NCBI GenBank assembly: GCA_031976225.1
Contig: DALYLQ010000004.1
Span: 35,961-99,960, forward strand
Reading direction: 5' to 3'
DNA length: 64,000 bases
DNA from: UBA10646 sp003456175
GTDB taxonomy: Bacteria; Bacteroidota; Bacteroidia; Chitinophagales; Chitinophagaceae
The translations under genes were made by a program, and so were the position numbers. Below, in pieces: positions 1 through 8,772 of the stretch. Position 1 is the first letter of the stretch. Each line of letters starts with the position of its first letter. A model generated the notes under the pieces. That model was not told the origin of the DNA and did not search any database. It saw only the letters and a list, made by a program, of their open reading frames with translations.

Positions 1-22
1 ATTGTATGGAACACATGAAGGT

Positions 23-34
23 ACTTACGTAAAA
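23..34. repeat. Class II short palindrome (TTACGTAA type)
   Basis: The site reads ACTTACGTAAAA. It belongs to the TTACGTAA sister form of the dispersed hairpin element and lies upstream of mutL. Positions 1-78 otherwise hold no gene I can support. Confidence 0.5.
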
Positions 35-78
35 AATAATACGATCATAAACCTTAGAACCAAGCGTATAACAAGTTG

Positions 79-86
79 TACCTTTG
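79..86 (+). promoter_or_regulatory. -7 promoter box of mutL
   Basis: TACCTTTG matches the Bacteroidota housekeeping -7 consensus TAnnTTTG. Transcription would begin a few bases downstream. That leaves a short leader holding the AAGGAG ribosome-binding site at 102-107, seven bases before the GTG start at 115. Confidence 0.6.
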
Positions 87-114
87 CAGTTTAGTTTTAA
101 GAAGGAGCAACGAA

Positions 115-1956
115 GTGACAGATATCATCCAAGTTTTACCAGATAACATTGCCAATCAAATAGCGGCAGGCGAAGTAATAAGCAGGCCTGCCAGTGCTGT
201 TAAAGAACTTTTAGAAAATGCTGTTGATGCTGGTGCTACACATATTCAACTAATCGTGGCCGATGCCGGCAAAAGTTTGATTCAAGTGATTGATAATGGT
301 AAGGGTATGAGTGCTACCGATGCCCGCCTTTGCTTTGAACGCCATGCTACCAGTAAAATCAACAAAATCGACGATCTCTTTCATATTAAAACTATGGGCT
401 TTAGAGGCGAGGCATTGGCAAGCATTGCCGCAGTAGCCCAAGTAGTATTAAAAACAAAAAGAGCTAGCGATGAGTTGGGAACCTACATTGAAATTGAAAA
501 TAGTGTTGTAAAACTGCAAGAGCCTGTTGCCATGGAGCAGGGTACGAGCATTGCCATGAAAAATTTGTTTTTCAGTGTACCTGCACGGCGCAATTTTTTG
601 AAAAGTAATGCCAGCGAAATGCGTCATATCATCGACGAGTTTATTCGGGTGGCTATGGCTTTTCCAGCTATCTTTTTTTCGCTTACTCATAATGGACAAC
701 AAGTTTTTCACTTAGAATCGGGTAGCCTTAAGCAGCGTATCGCTCAGTTATTGGGTAACCAATACAATGCTAAGTTGGTGGCTGTGAATGAGCGTACCGA
801 TTATATGAATATCGCAGGGTTTGTGGGTAAGCCCGAAACAGCGAAGAAAACACGCGGCGATCAGTATTTTTTTGTCAACAATCGTTTTATAAAGAGTGCT
901 TACCTTAACCATGCAGTTTTAACCGCCTTTGATTCGCTATTGCCAAAAGATAGCTTCCCCACGTATGTTTTGTTCATTGAAGTAGACCCTGCTGTGGTAG
1001 ATGTGAATGTGCACCCAACCAAACAAGAAATTAAGTTTGAAGACGAAAAACTTATTTATGCTTTTGTACAGGCAGCAGTGAAGCATGCTTTAGCGCAGTT
1101 TAGCATAGCGCCTTCTTTAGACTTTTCGTTGAGTGCCGATATTCAGCAACTCGATGCCGTGGCGAAGCCATTTACCGCAAGGGACCAACAAATAACAAGT
1201 GGCGGCCGCTTGTATCAATCATTCACACAAGCACATCAGGCACATAAAATAGAGGGTGCGGCCAAGTCCGAGCTTAAAAGTTGGCCTAGCTTTTTCACCC
1301 CACCTACCACCGATGTGCTAACTACTAACAGCACAGCATCAACGAATTTTGAATTTGAAACGCCACAGCAACTACCCTTTGAAGTTGTGCCCAATACCAC
1401 CTACCTGCAAGTTCGCAACACCTATGTTGTAGTACCAGTGAAAGATGGTTTGGCAATAGTGCATCAACAGTTAGCACACGAACGGGTATTGTACGAAAAG
1501 TATAGTACAGCCATTCACGAAAAGGCATTGGCCACACAGCGTAGTTTGTTTCCAGAAACACTACATGTGAATGCACAAGATGCGAACTTGCTAACAGAAC
1601 TGTTGCCTGAGTTGCATAAAATTGGTTATATGATTGAGCCTTTTGGGCATCAGGCATTTGTAATTCAGGGGATACCTGCCGATGTGCAAAGTGGTAACGA
1701 GCGGCATGCTATTGAGTTACTGTTAGAGCAGTTTAAGCATTTTAGTAGCGATGTTAAGTTTAGCAAGCGTGAAAAACTAATTCGATGTATGGCACGCCAG
1801 CAGGCTATTAAAGCCGATCAAACGCTTTCGCACCAAGAGATGGAGCAATTAATTCAGCAGTTGCTTCACTGTAAGGTGCCCAATGTTACGCCTACTGGTG
1901 CACCCACATTTACCGTGTTTAACGAAGCTTATTTAGATCGTTTGTTTGGGCGTTAG
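115..1956 (+). CDS. mutL: DNA mismatch repair protein MutL
   Basis: MutL couples mismatch recognition by MutS to strand removal. The N-terminal GHKL ATPase is intact: ELLENAVDAG, DNGKGM and FRGEALASIAAV follow in order within the first 110 residues. The GTG at 115 is chosen because it follows AAGGAG and gives the family N-terminus VTDIIQVLPDNIANQIAAGE; the TTG at 76 would add 13 foreign residues and overlap the promoter. The product is 613 aa, a normal length. The C-terminal endonuclease motif DQHAxxERxxYE is altered to QQLAHERVLYE (residues 451-461), and the late CPxGRP motif reads VTPTGAP (591-597). It may therefore lack nicking activity. It converges on purH across a strong hairpin. Confidence 0.96.
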   Translation: MTDIIQVLPDNIANQIAAGEVISRPASAVKELLENAVDAGATHIQLIVADAGKSLIQVIDNGKGMSATDARLCFERHATSKINKIDDLFHIKTMGFRGEALASIAAVAQVVLKTKRASDELGTYIEIENSVVKLQEPVAMEQGTSIAMKNLFFSVPARRNFLKSNASEMRHIIDEFIRVAMAFPAIFFSLTHNGQQVFHLESGSLKQRIAQLLGNQYNAKLVAVNERTDYMNIAGFVGKPETAKKTRGDQYFFVNNRFIKSAYLNHAVLTAFDSLLPKDSFPTYVLFIEVDPAVVDVNVHPTKQEIKFEDEKLIYAFVQAAVKHALAQFSIAPSLDFSLSADIQQLDAVAKPFTARDQQITSGGRLYQSFTQAHQAHKIEGAAKSELKSWPSFFTPPTTDVLTTNSTASTNFEFETPQQLPFEVVPNTTYLQVRNTYVVVPVKDGLAIVHQQLAHERVLYEKYSTAIHEKALATQRSLFPETLHVNAQDANLLTELLPELHKIGYMIEPFGHQAFVIQGIPADVQSGNERHAIELLLEQFKHFSSDVKFSKREKLIRCMARQQAIKADQTLSHQEMEQLIQQLLHCKVPNVTPTGAPTFTVFNEAYLDRLFGR

Positions 1957-1966
1957 TAGTTGGTAT

Positions 1967-1982
1967 TACCTTACGGTAAATA
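1967..1982 (-). repeat. Dispersed GNRA-type hairpin element
   Basis: TACCTTACGGTAAATA, the ACC...GGT form with loop GTAA on the minus strand, just after the mutL stop codon. Confidence 0.8.
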
Positions 1983-1999
1983 TTAATACAACACGGCAT

Positions 2000-2018
2000 C
2001 ATTTACCTTAAGGTAAGC
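2000..2018. repeat. Palindromic relative of the dispersed element
   Basis: CATTTACCTTAAGGTAAGC contains the perfect 14-base palindrome TTACCTTAAGGTAA. The arms are those of the dispersed hairpin, but the loop is TTAA instead of GTAA. It sits 18 bases from the previous copy. Confidence 0.5.
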
Positions 2019-2033
2019 ATCTTAAGATAAAAA

Positions 2034-2070
2034 AGTTAATGGGGCTCGCCGCAGGCGAGCCCCATTAACT
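2034..2070. terminator. Bidirectional terminator hairpin between mutL and purH
   Basis: A perfect 17-base-pair inverted repeat (2034-2050 and 2054-2070) with a GCA loop lies between two convergent genes. Its core GGGCTCGCC-GNA-GGCGAGCCC recurs in the hairpin at 61138-61180. The flanks are A/T-rich but give no long T-run on either side. Confidence 0.75.
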
Positions 2071-2095
2071 TATAAATACACTAGCGTTATACTTT

Positions 2096-3625
2096 TTAGT
2101 GTCTGAAATGGCGTGTACCTGTAAGCACCATCGCTAATTGATGCGTTACTGCATAATCAATACTATCCTTATCGCGAATGCTGCCGCCTGGTTGTATAAA
2201 TGCTTGTATGCCAGCTGAATGAGCCATTTGCACACAATCGTTGAATGGGAAAAATGCATCGCTTGCAAGAACAGCACCATTCAAATCAAATTTGAATTGA
2301 GCTGCTTTTTCTAAAGCATGGCGAAGTGCATCTATGCGGCTTGTTTGTCCGCACCCTTTACCAATCAATTGCATATCTTTTACCAAAGCAATGGCATTAC
2401 TTTTTAAATGTTTGCATACAATGTTAGCAAAGGTTAAATCCATTTTTTCTGCATCGGTACAGGTACGGCCGCCCACTTCTTTCCATTCAGCGTAATTACC
2501 TTCGTCGCCTGCTTGTACCAATACCCCATTCAGCAAGCTTTTGTATTGCTCGTTAGGCAGCTGTACACGATTCACATCCATTTGAAGTAGAATACGGTTT
2601 TTCTTACTTTTTAAAATGCTTTGGGCATCGTCATCGTAACTGGGTGCAATAAGTACTTCGAAGAAAATTTCATTAATAGCATTAGCAGTTGCAAGATCTA
2701 TGGTGGCATTGGCTACTAGTACACCGCCAAATGCACTTTCGGGGTCGCCGGCGAGGGCTGCATTCCATGCTTCGCTAATGGTGGCACGTGCAGCAATACC
2801 GCATACATTGGTATGTTTAATAATAGCAAATACAGGCAGTGGCATACCCTCATTAAACTCGCTGATGAGTTGTACCGCAGCATCTACATCTACCAAGTTA
2901 TTATAGCTAAGTTCCTTACCATTGAGTTGTGTAAAGAGTTGTTGTAGGTTGCCATAAAAAGTAGCTTGTTGGTGTGGGTTTTCGCCGTAGCGCAAAGGAG
3001 TTGGAAAGCCGATACTTTCTACAAATTGTGCAGCCGGATATTCGCTGAAATATTTACTAATAGCAACATCGTAATGTGCTACAACATCAAATGCTTTGGC
3101 TGCTAAGGCACGGCGTTGTTCAAGTGTTGTAATGCCTTTTTGTGTTTGTAGCAAATACAAAAGCGCAGCATAATGTTGTTTGTGTGCTACAACGGCTACA
3201 TGTGCATGATTTTTGGCTGCAGCACGTATCATACTTGGTCCGCCAATATCAATTTTTTCAATGATGGCGGCTTCGTCGGTTGTAGTAGCAACCGTTTCTT
3301 CGAAGGGATATAAATCAACAATTACTAAATCTACCGTTGGTATTTGGTATTGCTGCATTTCTGCAATATGCTGTTCATCGGTTCGCTTGCCTAGTATGCC
3401 TCCGAAAACTGTGGGATGCAATGTTTTAACGCGTCCGCCTAAAATGCTCGGATAGCCTGTAATGCTTTCAACAGCTACACACGGAATACCTAAATCTTCA
3501 ATGAATTTTTGGGTGCCGCCTGTAGTGTAAATGGTTACGTTTAAATCGTGTAATGCTTTAACAATGGGCTCTAAACCATCTTTATAAAATACTGAAATGA
3601 GGGCACTTTTAATTGTATGTTCCAT
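2096..3625 (-). CDS. purH: Bifunctional AICAR transformylase / IMP cyclohydrolase
   Basis: PurH catalyses the last two steps of IMP synthesis: formylation of AICAR with 10-formyl-THF, then ring closure. The N-terminal MGS-like cyclohydrolase domain begins IKSALISVFYKDGLE and carries GRVKTLHP. The C-terminal transformylase domain carries LRYGENPHQ, the catalytic Lys-His pair in IIKHTNVCGIA, and PGGSIRD near the end. The ATG at 3625 gives the family start MEHTIKSALISV and 509 aa; an upstream TTG would add only five residues. comEC ends 33 bases upstream on the same strand, so the two may be cotranscribed. purD lies in the window at 42 kb. Confidence 0.96.
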   Translation of the reverse strand: MEHTIKSALISVFYKDGLEPIVKALHDLNVTIYTTGGTQKFIEDLGIPCVAVESITGYPSILGGRVKTLHPTVFGGILGKRTDEQHIAEMQQYQIPTVDLVIVDLYPFEETVATTTDEAAIIEKIDIGGPSMIRAAAKNHAHVAVVAHKQHYAALLYLLQTQKGITTLEQRRALAAKAFDVVAHYDVAISKYFSEYPAAQFVESIGFPTPLRYGENPHQQATFYGNLQQLFTQLNGKELSYNNLVDVDAAVQLISEFNEGMPLPVFAIIKHTNVCGIAARATISEAWNAALAGDPESAFGGVLVANATIDLATANAINEIFFEVLIAPSYDDDAQSILKSKKNRILLQMDVNRVQLPNEQYKSLLNGVLVQAGDEGNYAEWKEVGGRTCTDAEKMDLTFANIVCKHLKSNAIALVKDMQLIGKGCGQTSRIDALRHALEKAAQFKFDLNGAVLASDAFFPFNDCVQMAHSAGIQAFIQPGGSIRDKDSIDYAVTHQLAMVLTGTRHFRH

Positions 3626-3658
3626 AATAATTATTTGCAACGTGTAGTGGCGGCAATG

Positions 3659-5743
3659 TTAGTAGTTAACAACATACGCTCCATCGAAGGGAGTAATATG
3701 TGGCTGCAAAGGTAGGCTGTCGGCCTCGCTTTTCCATCGTTGCAAGCGTTTGTAGCTATTGTTACCATCAATTACAATAGGGGTTTGTGCGTAGTGCTTT
3801 GTTATTTGCCGTAAGGCGATGGGCGGGTTTTTTGTAATTAACACAAACTTAATATTGCGACTATCGTATACGGGTATGTACGAGCTGTTCACAACAACAA
3901 TACCTTGCTTGCCGAGCCAAATTAAATGTGCTTGTGTAGTTGCATGCGGTAACGAAACTACTTGATCTGTTCGGTGCATAATGCGTGAAGGCTGTAGATG
4001 AAAGTTGCGTAAAAAATCATCTTTGAGTAAAGCAGTATCGCCAATGAACTGATGCTCAAAACCTTGTACTACATCAATAGCTGTATGTTTGGGTACGTTA
4101 TATACAATTATTTTTTGTTGTTGGCTGCATTGGTAATAATGTATGCTTCTGCTTGTTAACATGAGTAATAAGCTGGTGGCACCGATATAGAGGTATTGTT
4201 TTTCCTTACGGTAAATGAAAGCCGCAACAAGTATCAATGATAAGAGTAATAACGTTGCTTCGGGTATGGTGATATATAACTGTTGTAACGTAGTGAAAGG
4301 TAATTGGTTGATGCCAGCAACAAACTGATTTAACCACCAAATACATGCTTGTACTGCTATACCAATATAAGTGGCAACAGTGCTGCTAATACATGCTATG
4401 AATAACAGCAACATTAACCCGTATAAAACAACGCCTGATACGGGTACGGCAAGTAAGTTACTGATTAAAAATACCAAGGGAAATTGATGAAAATGATACA
4501 CTATAAATGGAAGTGTTAATGCTTGTGCTGCTAGTGTTAGCGCAAGCATTTGCCAGATGTAATGCAACAGAGGTTGTGTTACATAAATAAGCTGACTAAT
4601 AGGCTTTTGAAACAATGCAATGCTGCTTACTGCACCGAAGCTGAGCTGAAAGCCTACATCCCAAAGATAAAATGGATTGAATAGCAACATTACGCAAGCA
4701 GCACCGGCTAATGTGTTTAATAAGTAATGCTTGCGTTGCATACTATCGGCAACTATGATGCATGAGAACATAATAGCAGAACGTAGAATAGAAGGAGCAG
4801 CACCTGCTACAAGCGTGAATAGCCATAGAACCAATAAGCTAACTATTGCCTTGAACCAGCGATAACGATGTGGCACTTTTCGGAAGAGTAATTGTAAGAG
4901 GCCATAAATCATACCGAGGTGTAGGCCACTTATGGCAATAATATGTACTACGCCTGTATTGCTGTAAGCTTGTACAAGTTCTCTATCAAGATAATCTCTA
5001 GCACCAATGAGTAGAGCGGTGGCAATAGCAGCTTCATCTTTTTCAGGAATATATAGTTGTAGTGTCTTTGTTGCTTTTTGTCGAATACTTAAAATAAATG
5101 TTTGTAATGTGTTTGTGCTGCTTGTGGGTAGTAGTTGCCATTTACCGTAAGGTATAAATGCTTGTGCATAAATATGCTGTTGGGCAGTGTAAGTAGCATA
5201 GTTGAAGCTGCCGGGGTTACCAGCATTTCTAATTGGTTGTAGGCCTTTGATGATAAGGGTTTGTCCGTAGTGTAAGTTGGGTGTACTATCGGCTTGTGTT
5301 ATATATAATAAAATATAGCCGGTTGTTGCCTGCCATTGTTGTGCTTGCCAAACGGCATTAGCCTTGGCAAGTATCTTGTAACTTCTTGTTTTTTTAACGG
5401 GTGGTTCAAGTAGCGTTATGTGAGTGTAAGTGGTATCGCTAATGAAATGTTGAATACAATTTGGCTGCTTGTTCCATTGGTGCAACCAACAAAGCTGTAT
5501 GCCCAACATTGTAATGAAGCATTGTAGGCTAGCGCCTGTTATCCATGGGTATTTGTAATGCCATTTAAACGTATACTTGGGTAATATTACAACAATAGTT
5601 AAGGTAACAGTAGCTACTAACCACCATATTGGGTGTGCTATGTTGTAATACCATTGTAATAGTATGCCAATACAAAGTGGTATTAGTAACCTTAAAAAGG
5701 GAATACGTCTTAAAAGTGGTATGGTTTGGTAGCTTGCTGGCAT
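3659..5743 (-). CDS. comEC: ComEC/Rec2-family DNA-uptake channel protein
   Basis: ComEC forms the inner-membrane channel that carries single-stranded DNA into the cytoplasm in natural transformation. This 694-aa protein starts with hydrophobic segments, then has a DUF4131-type N-terminal region. The competence domain includes LLIGARDYLDRELVQAYSNT and the hallmark HIIAISGLHLGMIYG (about residues 265-282), followed by many membrane helices. The C-terminal soluble tail lacks the HxHxDH metallo-beta-lactamase motif of long ComEC proteins. The gene carries three copies of the dispersed hairpin element (3804, 4203, 5139), the most of any gene here. Whether the host is competent cannot be told from the window. 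Confidence 0.9.
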   Translation of the reverse strand: MPASYQTIPLLRRIPFLRLLIPLCIGILLQWYYNIAHPIWWLVATVTLTIVVILPKYTFKWHYKYPWITGASLQCFITMLGIQLCWLHQWNKQPNCIQHFISDTTYTHITLLEPPVKKTRSYKILAKANAVWQAQQWQATTGYILLYITQADSTPNLHYGQTLIIKGLQPIRNAGNPGSFNYATYTAQQHIYAQAFIPYGKWQLLPTSSTNTLQTFILSIRQKATKTLQLYIPEKDEAAIATALLIGARDYLDRELVQAYSNTGVVHIIAISGLHLGMIYGLLQLLFRKVPHRYRWFKAIVSLLVLWLFTLVAGAAPSILRSAIMFSCIIVADSMQRKHYLLNTLAGAACVMLLFNPFYLWDVGFQLSFGAVSSIALFQKPISQLIYVTQPLLHYIWQMLALTLAAQALTLPFIVYHFHQFPLVFLISNLLAVPVSGVVLYGLMLLLFIACISSTVATYIGIAVQACIWWLNQFVAGINQLPFTTLQQLYITIPEATLLLLSLILVAAFIYRKEKQYLYIGATSLLLMLTSRSIHYYQCSQQQKIIVYNVPKHTAIDVVQGFEHQFIGDTALLKDDFLRNFHLQPSRIMHRTDQVVSLPHATTQAHLIWLGKQGIVVVNSSYIPVYDSRNIKFVLITKNPPIALRQITKHYAQTPIVIDGNNSYKRLQRWKSEADSLPLQPHITPFDGAYVVNY
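3804..3818 (+). repeat. Dispersed hairpin element inside comEC
   Basis: GCC...GGC form, loop GTAA. In ComEC it is read as A-L-R-Q-I (GCC TTA CGG CAA ATA). The CAA avoids a stop codon and the opposite arm is G instead of A. Confidence 0.75.
4203..4217 (-). repeat. Dispersed hairpin element inside comEC
   Basis: TCCTTACGGTAAATG. The loop is GTAA in the sense strand of comEC and the outer stem pair is mismatched (A with A). Confidence 0.7.
5139..5154 (+). repeat. Dispersed hairpin element inside comEC
   Basis: CATTTACCGTAAGGTA, a consensus copy. It is read in ComEC as I-P-Y-G-K-W, a third reading frame. Confidence 0.8.
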
Positions 5744-5814
5744 AGTAATAGTTTAACACTATCTCAATGCCAACACGGGTTCAAAATATAAAAAATATAT
5801 AGTTGAACAAAATA

Positions 5815-6285
5815 TTATACCATTTTGTCGGCACAGCAGCTACTTGCAAAAGCCTCAGGCTTCGCCTTAAATGCAAAGCCCATACCTAAAATATAACCCA
5901 TAGCTTCTTTCAAAGCATCGTTACTTTTAAATTGCGGATTGGTATTGATATCGGCATGCACTTCCATATCTACCTGATAGGTAATAAACAAGTCGCAAAG
6001 CTCGTAAGCAATTTCAATACTTTTAGCAACTTCTGTAAGCATACGTTCTTTCAGGTGAAATGGCTGCGTACTTTTTTCGTTGTGTATGTACATGAAACCA
6101 CCGTTGTGTTCTCTTAAAAAAACGATGACGGTAGCAAATTCTGTTTCCGCTCCCTTTACTTGGCTATCGGTTCCGATACATACTTTAAGTTTTGTTCCTT
6201 TGGCTGTTTCTTTTTGAATGGCTTCTTCTACTGCGTCTTTGATAGGGAGTTGGATGGGTTCGCCGTTAAACTTTCTCCAACGCAT
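5815..6285 (-). CDS. RNase H-like YkuK family protein (DUF458)
   Basis: A 156-aa protein resembling Bacillus YkuK (DUF458, RNase H-like fold), whose substrate is not established. Family marks are VCIGTDSQVKG near residue 37, a central MEVHADINTNP and the C-terminal KPEAFASSCCADKMV. The acidic residues in GTDSQ and HADIN fit an RNase H-like metal site, which is inference. I chose the ATG at 6285 (MRWRKFNGEP) over a TTG 30 bases upstream. It stands alone between comEC and the divergent batD. Confidence 0.8.
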   Translation of the reverse strand: MRWRKFNGEPIQLPIKDAVEEAIQKETAKGTKLKVCIGTDSQVKGAETEFATVIVFLREHNGGFMYIHNEKSTQPFHLKERMLTEVAKSIEIAYELCDLFITYQVDMEVHADINTNPQFKSNDALKEAMGYILGMGFAFKAKPEAFASSCCADKMV

Positions 6286-6417
6286 AGTGTAATATGTTTT
6301 TGTGGAAATTACCAATCAATACCACAACCGTATGCTTTTGTGTATGATGTTATTATTAACAGTATGTGCATAAGCTTGCCGTATAACACAAAAACTTGTT
6401 ACGCACAATAGCGTTTT

Positions 6418-6425
6418 TATCTTTG
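6418..6425 (+). promoter_or_regulatory. -7 box directly before batD (leaderless start)
   Basis: TATCTTTG ends five bases before the ATG at 6431. A TTG at 6396-6398 fits the -33 element with about 19 bases between. The start point would fall at or next to the ATG. Confidence 0.6.
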
Positions 6426-6430
6426 AAACA

Positions 6431-8068
6431 ATGCGAGTTATCCTTTTCTTTTTTTCTTTTTGTTGGTTTGTGGTGGCAAGTGCACAACCATCGGTACAGC
6501 TACGTGTAGCCCCGTTGGTAACTACTACGCAAGGCACCGTAAAAGCTACATACACCATTGCTTATCAGCGTAACTTACCAAACATCAATTTTCCCGAATT
6601 TAAAGGCTGGCGGGTAATTGAGGGCCCCATACAAGCCAGTACTAAGCGAATTAATGATGGCGGCACTACTTACGTAAATACATATACTTACACCTTACAA
6701 CCACAGCAAGTCGGAAGCATTACCGTACCCGGTTTGGGGGTTGAAATTCAAGGAAAATACCTCGAAGCTTTGGCTGCAGTAGTAGTGGTAAAAGATACTG
6801 CTACCACCAACAATATGCTGCCAAGTTTATTAGGTGTTGATGCAGCAGCTTGGAAAAAATTGCCGCAACAAAAGAAAGGACAATCGCTAGATGCCTATAT
6901 CAACGAAAACTGTTTTGCCACCGTTGAAGTGAGCAGTAACAAGGTGTTTCAATACCAACCCATATTAGTTACCTACAAATTGTACAGAGCTATAAAAGCA
7001 CAGTCGAAGGTAGTTGCGTTTCCTCAATTTGATGGGTTCACTGTAATTGAAAATACTACCGATGAACCTGCTACTACCGAAACCAAAAACAATCGATTAT
7101 ATCGTGTAGATATTATTAGAAAAGTACAGCTGATTCCATTAGAAGCTAAAACTTATATGCTTGATGATGCAACTGTAGAAAACACTATTGAGTTTAATAA
7201 TAATGGTAGCTTGCAGCAAGTACAATTGTTAACGCGTACCAATAAGCCAATAATAGAAGTACAACATTTACCGCAAGGTATACCTATAGGTTCGCCGCCC
7301 ATTGTTGGCACATTTAGGGTAACCAGTTTTTTACCCGATACCGTTGAAAAAGGTAAAGCATTTGATTGGGTCCTTACAGTAAAAGGTAATGGCTATTTGC
7401 CAGCATACGATATTGCACCTGCCGCGTGGCCTAAAGGTGTTACCTACTATGAAATAACGTACGATGATTCTATTCAACAGTTGCAATTTCCGCAATATGT
7501 TGAACGAATTTATCGCATTACACTAGCTGCAAGTGATACCGGAATCCTATCATTACCAACACTGCAATGGGTTTATTTTAATACTACTACCAAAGGTGCC
7601 GATACACTTCAGATTAAGGGTGCATTCACTAAAGTAATACCGGCTACAGCCGTTATGAACACTATTGCAGCAGCCATGTATAAGCCCGTTGGCAATACTG
7701 ATTTACTATTTGTACTAGCGGGTATTATTGTAATTGTTGTGTTGATATTATGGGTGTACTTTAAAAGAAGTAATACCAACGCCGATAAACGAGTAGCCGA
7801 TGCTAGCGTACAATCGCAACAAGTTGTAACGTGGAATGCAGCAGCAGCTTTGTATCAACTGTATGATGTAGCCGATGGAGAGCCTTTTTTGCTAGCTGCC
7901 ATTGCTTGGTTAAAGCAATATCAACAACACTATCCTACACAATACACCCAACAAGTGAACGATTGGTTGGTGCAATTGCAAACTGCTTTGTATGCACCAC
8001 AACTTACCAATCCTATCGATGAAGATAGTGTTCGTAAGGTATTGCAAGGTTTCTTAAAAATGCACTAA
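6431..8068 (+). CDS. batD: BatD family protein
   Basis: BatD proteins are periplasmic, membrane-anchored partners of the Bat (von Willebrand A) proteins, linked to oxygen and stress tolerance in Bacteroidota. The 545-aa product has a signal peptide (cut after VVASAQ), a long beta-rich BatD region and one membrane helix near residues 418-438 (LLFVLAGIIVIVVLILWVYF), then a cytoplasmic tail of about 100 residues. batA, batB and batC are not in the window, so it is an orphan here. The stop codon overlaps that of the convergent response regulator by three bases. A dispersed element is read at 7265-7280 as H-L-P-Q-G. Confidence 0.85.
   Translation: MRVILFFFSFCWFVVASAQPSVQLRVAPLVTTTQGTVKATYTIAYQRNLPNINFPEFKGWRVIEGPIQASTKRINDGGTTYVNTYTYTLQPQQVGSITVPGLGVEIQGKYLEALAAVVVVKDTATTNNMLPSLLGVDAAAWKKLPQQKKGQSLDAYINENCFATVEVSSNKVFQYQPILVTYKLYRAIKAQSKVVAFPQFDGFTVIENTTDEPATTETKNNRLYRVDIIRKVQLIPLEAKTYMLDDATVENTIEFNNNGSLQQVQLLTRTNKPIIEVQHLPQGIPIGSPPIVGTFRVTSFLPDTVEKGKAFDWVLTVKGNGYLPAYDIAPAAWPKGVTYYEITYDDSIQQLQFPQYVERIYRITLAASDTGILSLPTLQWVYFNTTTKGADTLQIKGAFTKVIPATAVMNTIAAAMYKPVGNTDLLFVLAGIIVIVVLILWVYFKRSNTNADKRVADASVQSQQVVTWNAAAALYQLYDVADGEPFLLAAIAWLKQYQQHYPTQYTQQVNDWLVQLQTALYAPQLTNPIDEDSVRKVLQGFLKMH
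6668..6681. repeat. Class II short palindrome inside batD
   Basis: ACTTACGTAAATAC, the TTACGTAA form of the dispersed element. Confidence 0.45.
7265..7280 (+). repeat. Dispersed hairpin element inside batD
   Basis: CATTTACCGCAAGGTA with a GCAA loop in the sense strand. Read as H-L-P-Q-G; with the common GTAA loop this frame would contain a TAA stop. Confidence 0.8.
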
Positions 8069-8772
8069 GGCGTGAACTTATATCCCATACCTCTTACACT
8101 ATGAAAGTATTGAGGGTGCCGGCTATCGGGTTCAAAGTATTTTCTGAAGTTCAAAATAAAATTATCGATAGTACGGGTATTCGGATACACATTGTAACCC
8201 CATACTACCTGCAATATTTTTTCGCGTGTTACTACTTCGTTTTTGTTGGCAATAAGCAGTTTCAGTAACATGGCTTCTTTACTGCTAAGGCTCACCAACT
8301 CGCCTTGCCATGTGGTTGCTGTTTGTGCTTTAAAATCTACCTTGGCTGTTCCAATGGTAACACTATCTTCTTCGAGTGTATTTTCTTTGGTTTGTATTTT
8401 CTTGTTTTTGTTTACTAGTTTTTCAACACGTAGTAAGAGTTCTTCTAAGTGAAAAGGTTTGGTTAAATAATCGTCGGCTCCTTTTTTTAAACCTGCTACT
8501 CTATCGCTACCGCTTGCTTTAGCACTTAAGATTAAAATAGGCGTTTCGCTGTTATGTACCCGAATGGTTTCGGTTGCTTGTAGGCCGTCTATTTCAGGCA
8601 TCATTACATCCATAACGATGAGGTCAAAATACTCTTTCTCAAACGCTTGAATTGCTTGTGTTCCGTTATAGGCCGATGTAATTTCGTAACCCTCTAACTC
8701 TAGGTTGAGTTTGAGGGTATGATGTAAACTTTCTTCATCTTCCACCAAAAGAATATTTCCTTTTTTACTCAT
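8065..8772 (-). CDS. OmpR-family response regulator
   Basis: A DNA-binding response regulator of 235 aa. The receiver domain has the acidic pair in LLVEDEE, the phospho-acceptor Asp in LIVMDVMMPEIDG and the conserved Lys in YLTKPFHLEELL. A linker of about 20 residues leads to an OmpR/PhoB winged helix with LSSKEAMLLKLL, NEVVTREKILQVVWG and RTIDNFILNFRKYFE, ending SVRGMGYKFTP. It overlaps the histidine kinase gene upstream by eight bases, so the pair is translationally coupled. The signal sensed and the regulon are unknown. Confidence 0.93.
   Translation of the reverse strand: MSKKGNILLVEDEESLHHTLKLNLELEGYEITSAYNGTQAIQAFEKEYFDLIVMDVMMPEIDGLQATETIRVHNSETPILILSAKASGSDRVAGLKKGADDYLTKPFHLEELLLRVEKLVNKNKKIQTKENTLEEDSVTIGTAKVDFKAQTATTWQGELVSLSSKEAMLLKLLIANKNEVVTREKILQVVWGYNVYPNTRTIDNFILNFRKYFEPDSRHPQYFHSVRGMGYKFTP

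Noticed and set aside
6418..6425. Shine-Dalgarno search as evidence for starts
   Set aside because: Only mutL shows a clear AAGGAG; most genes lack one, as expected in Bacteroidota, so it was not used to reject genes.
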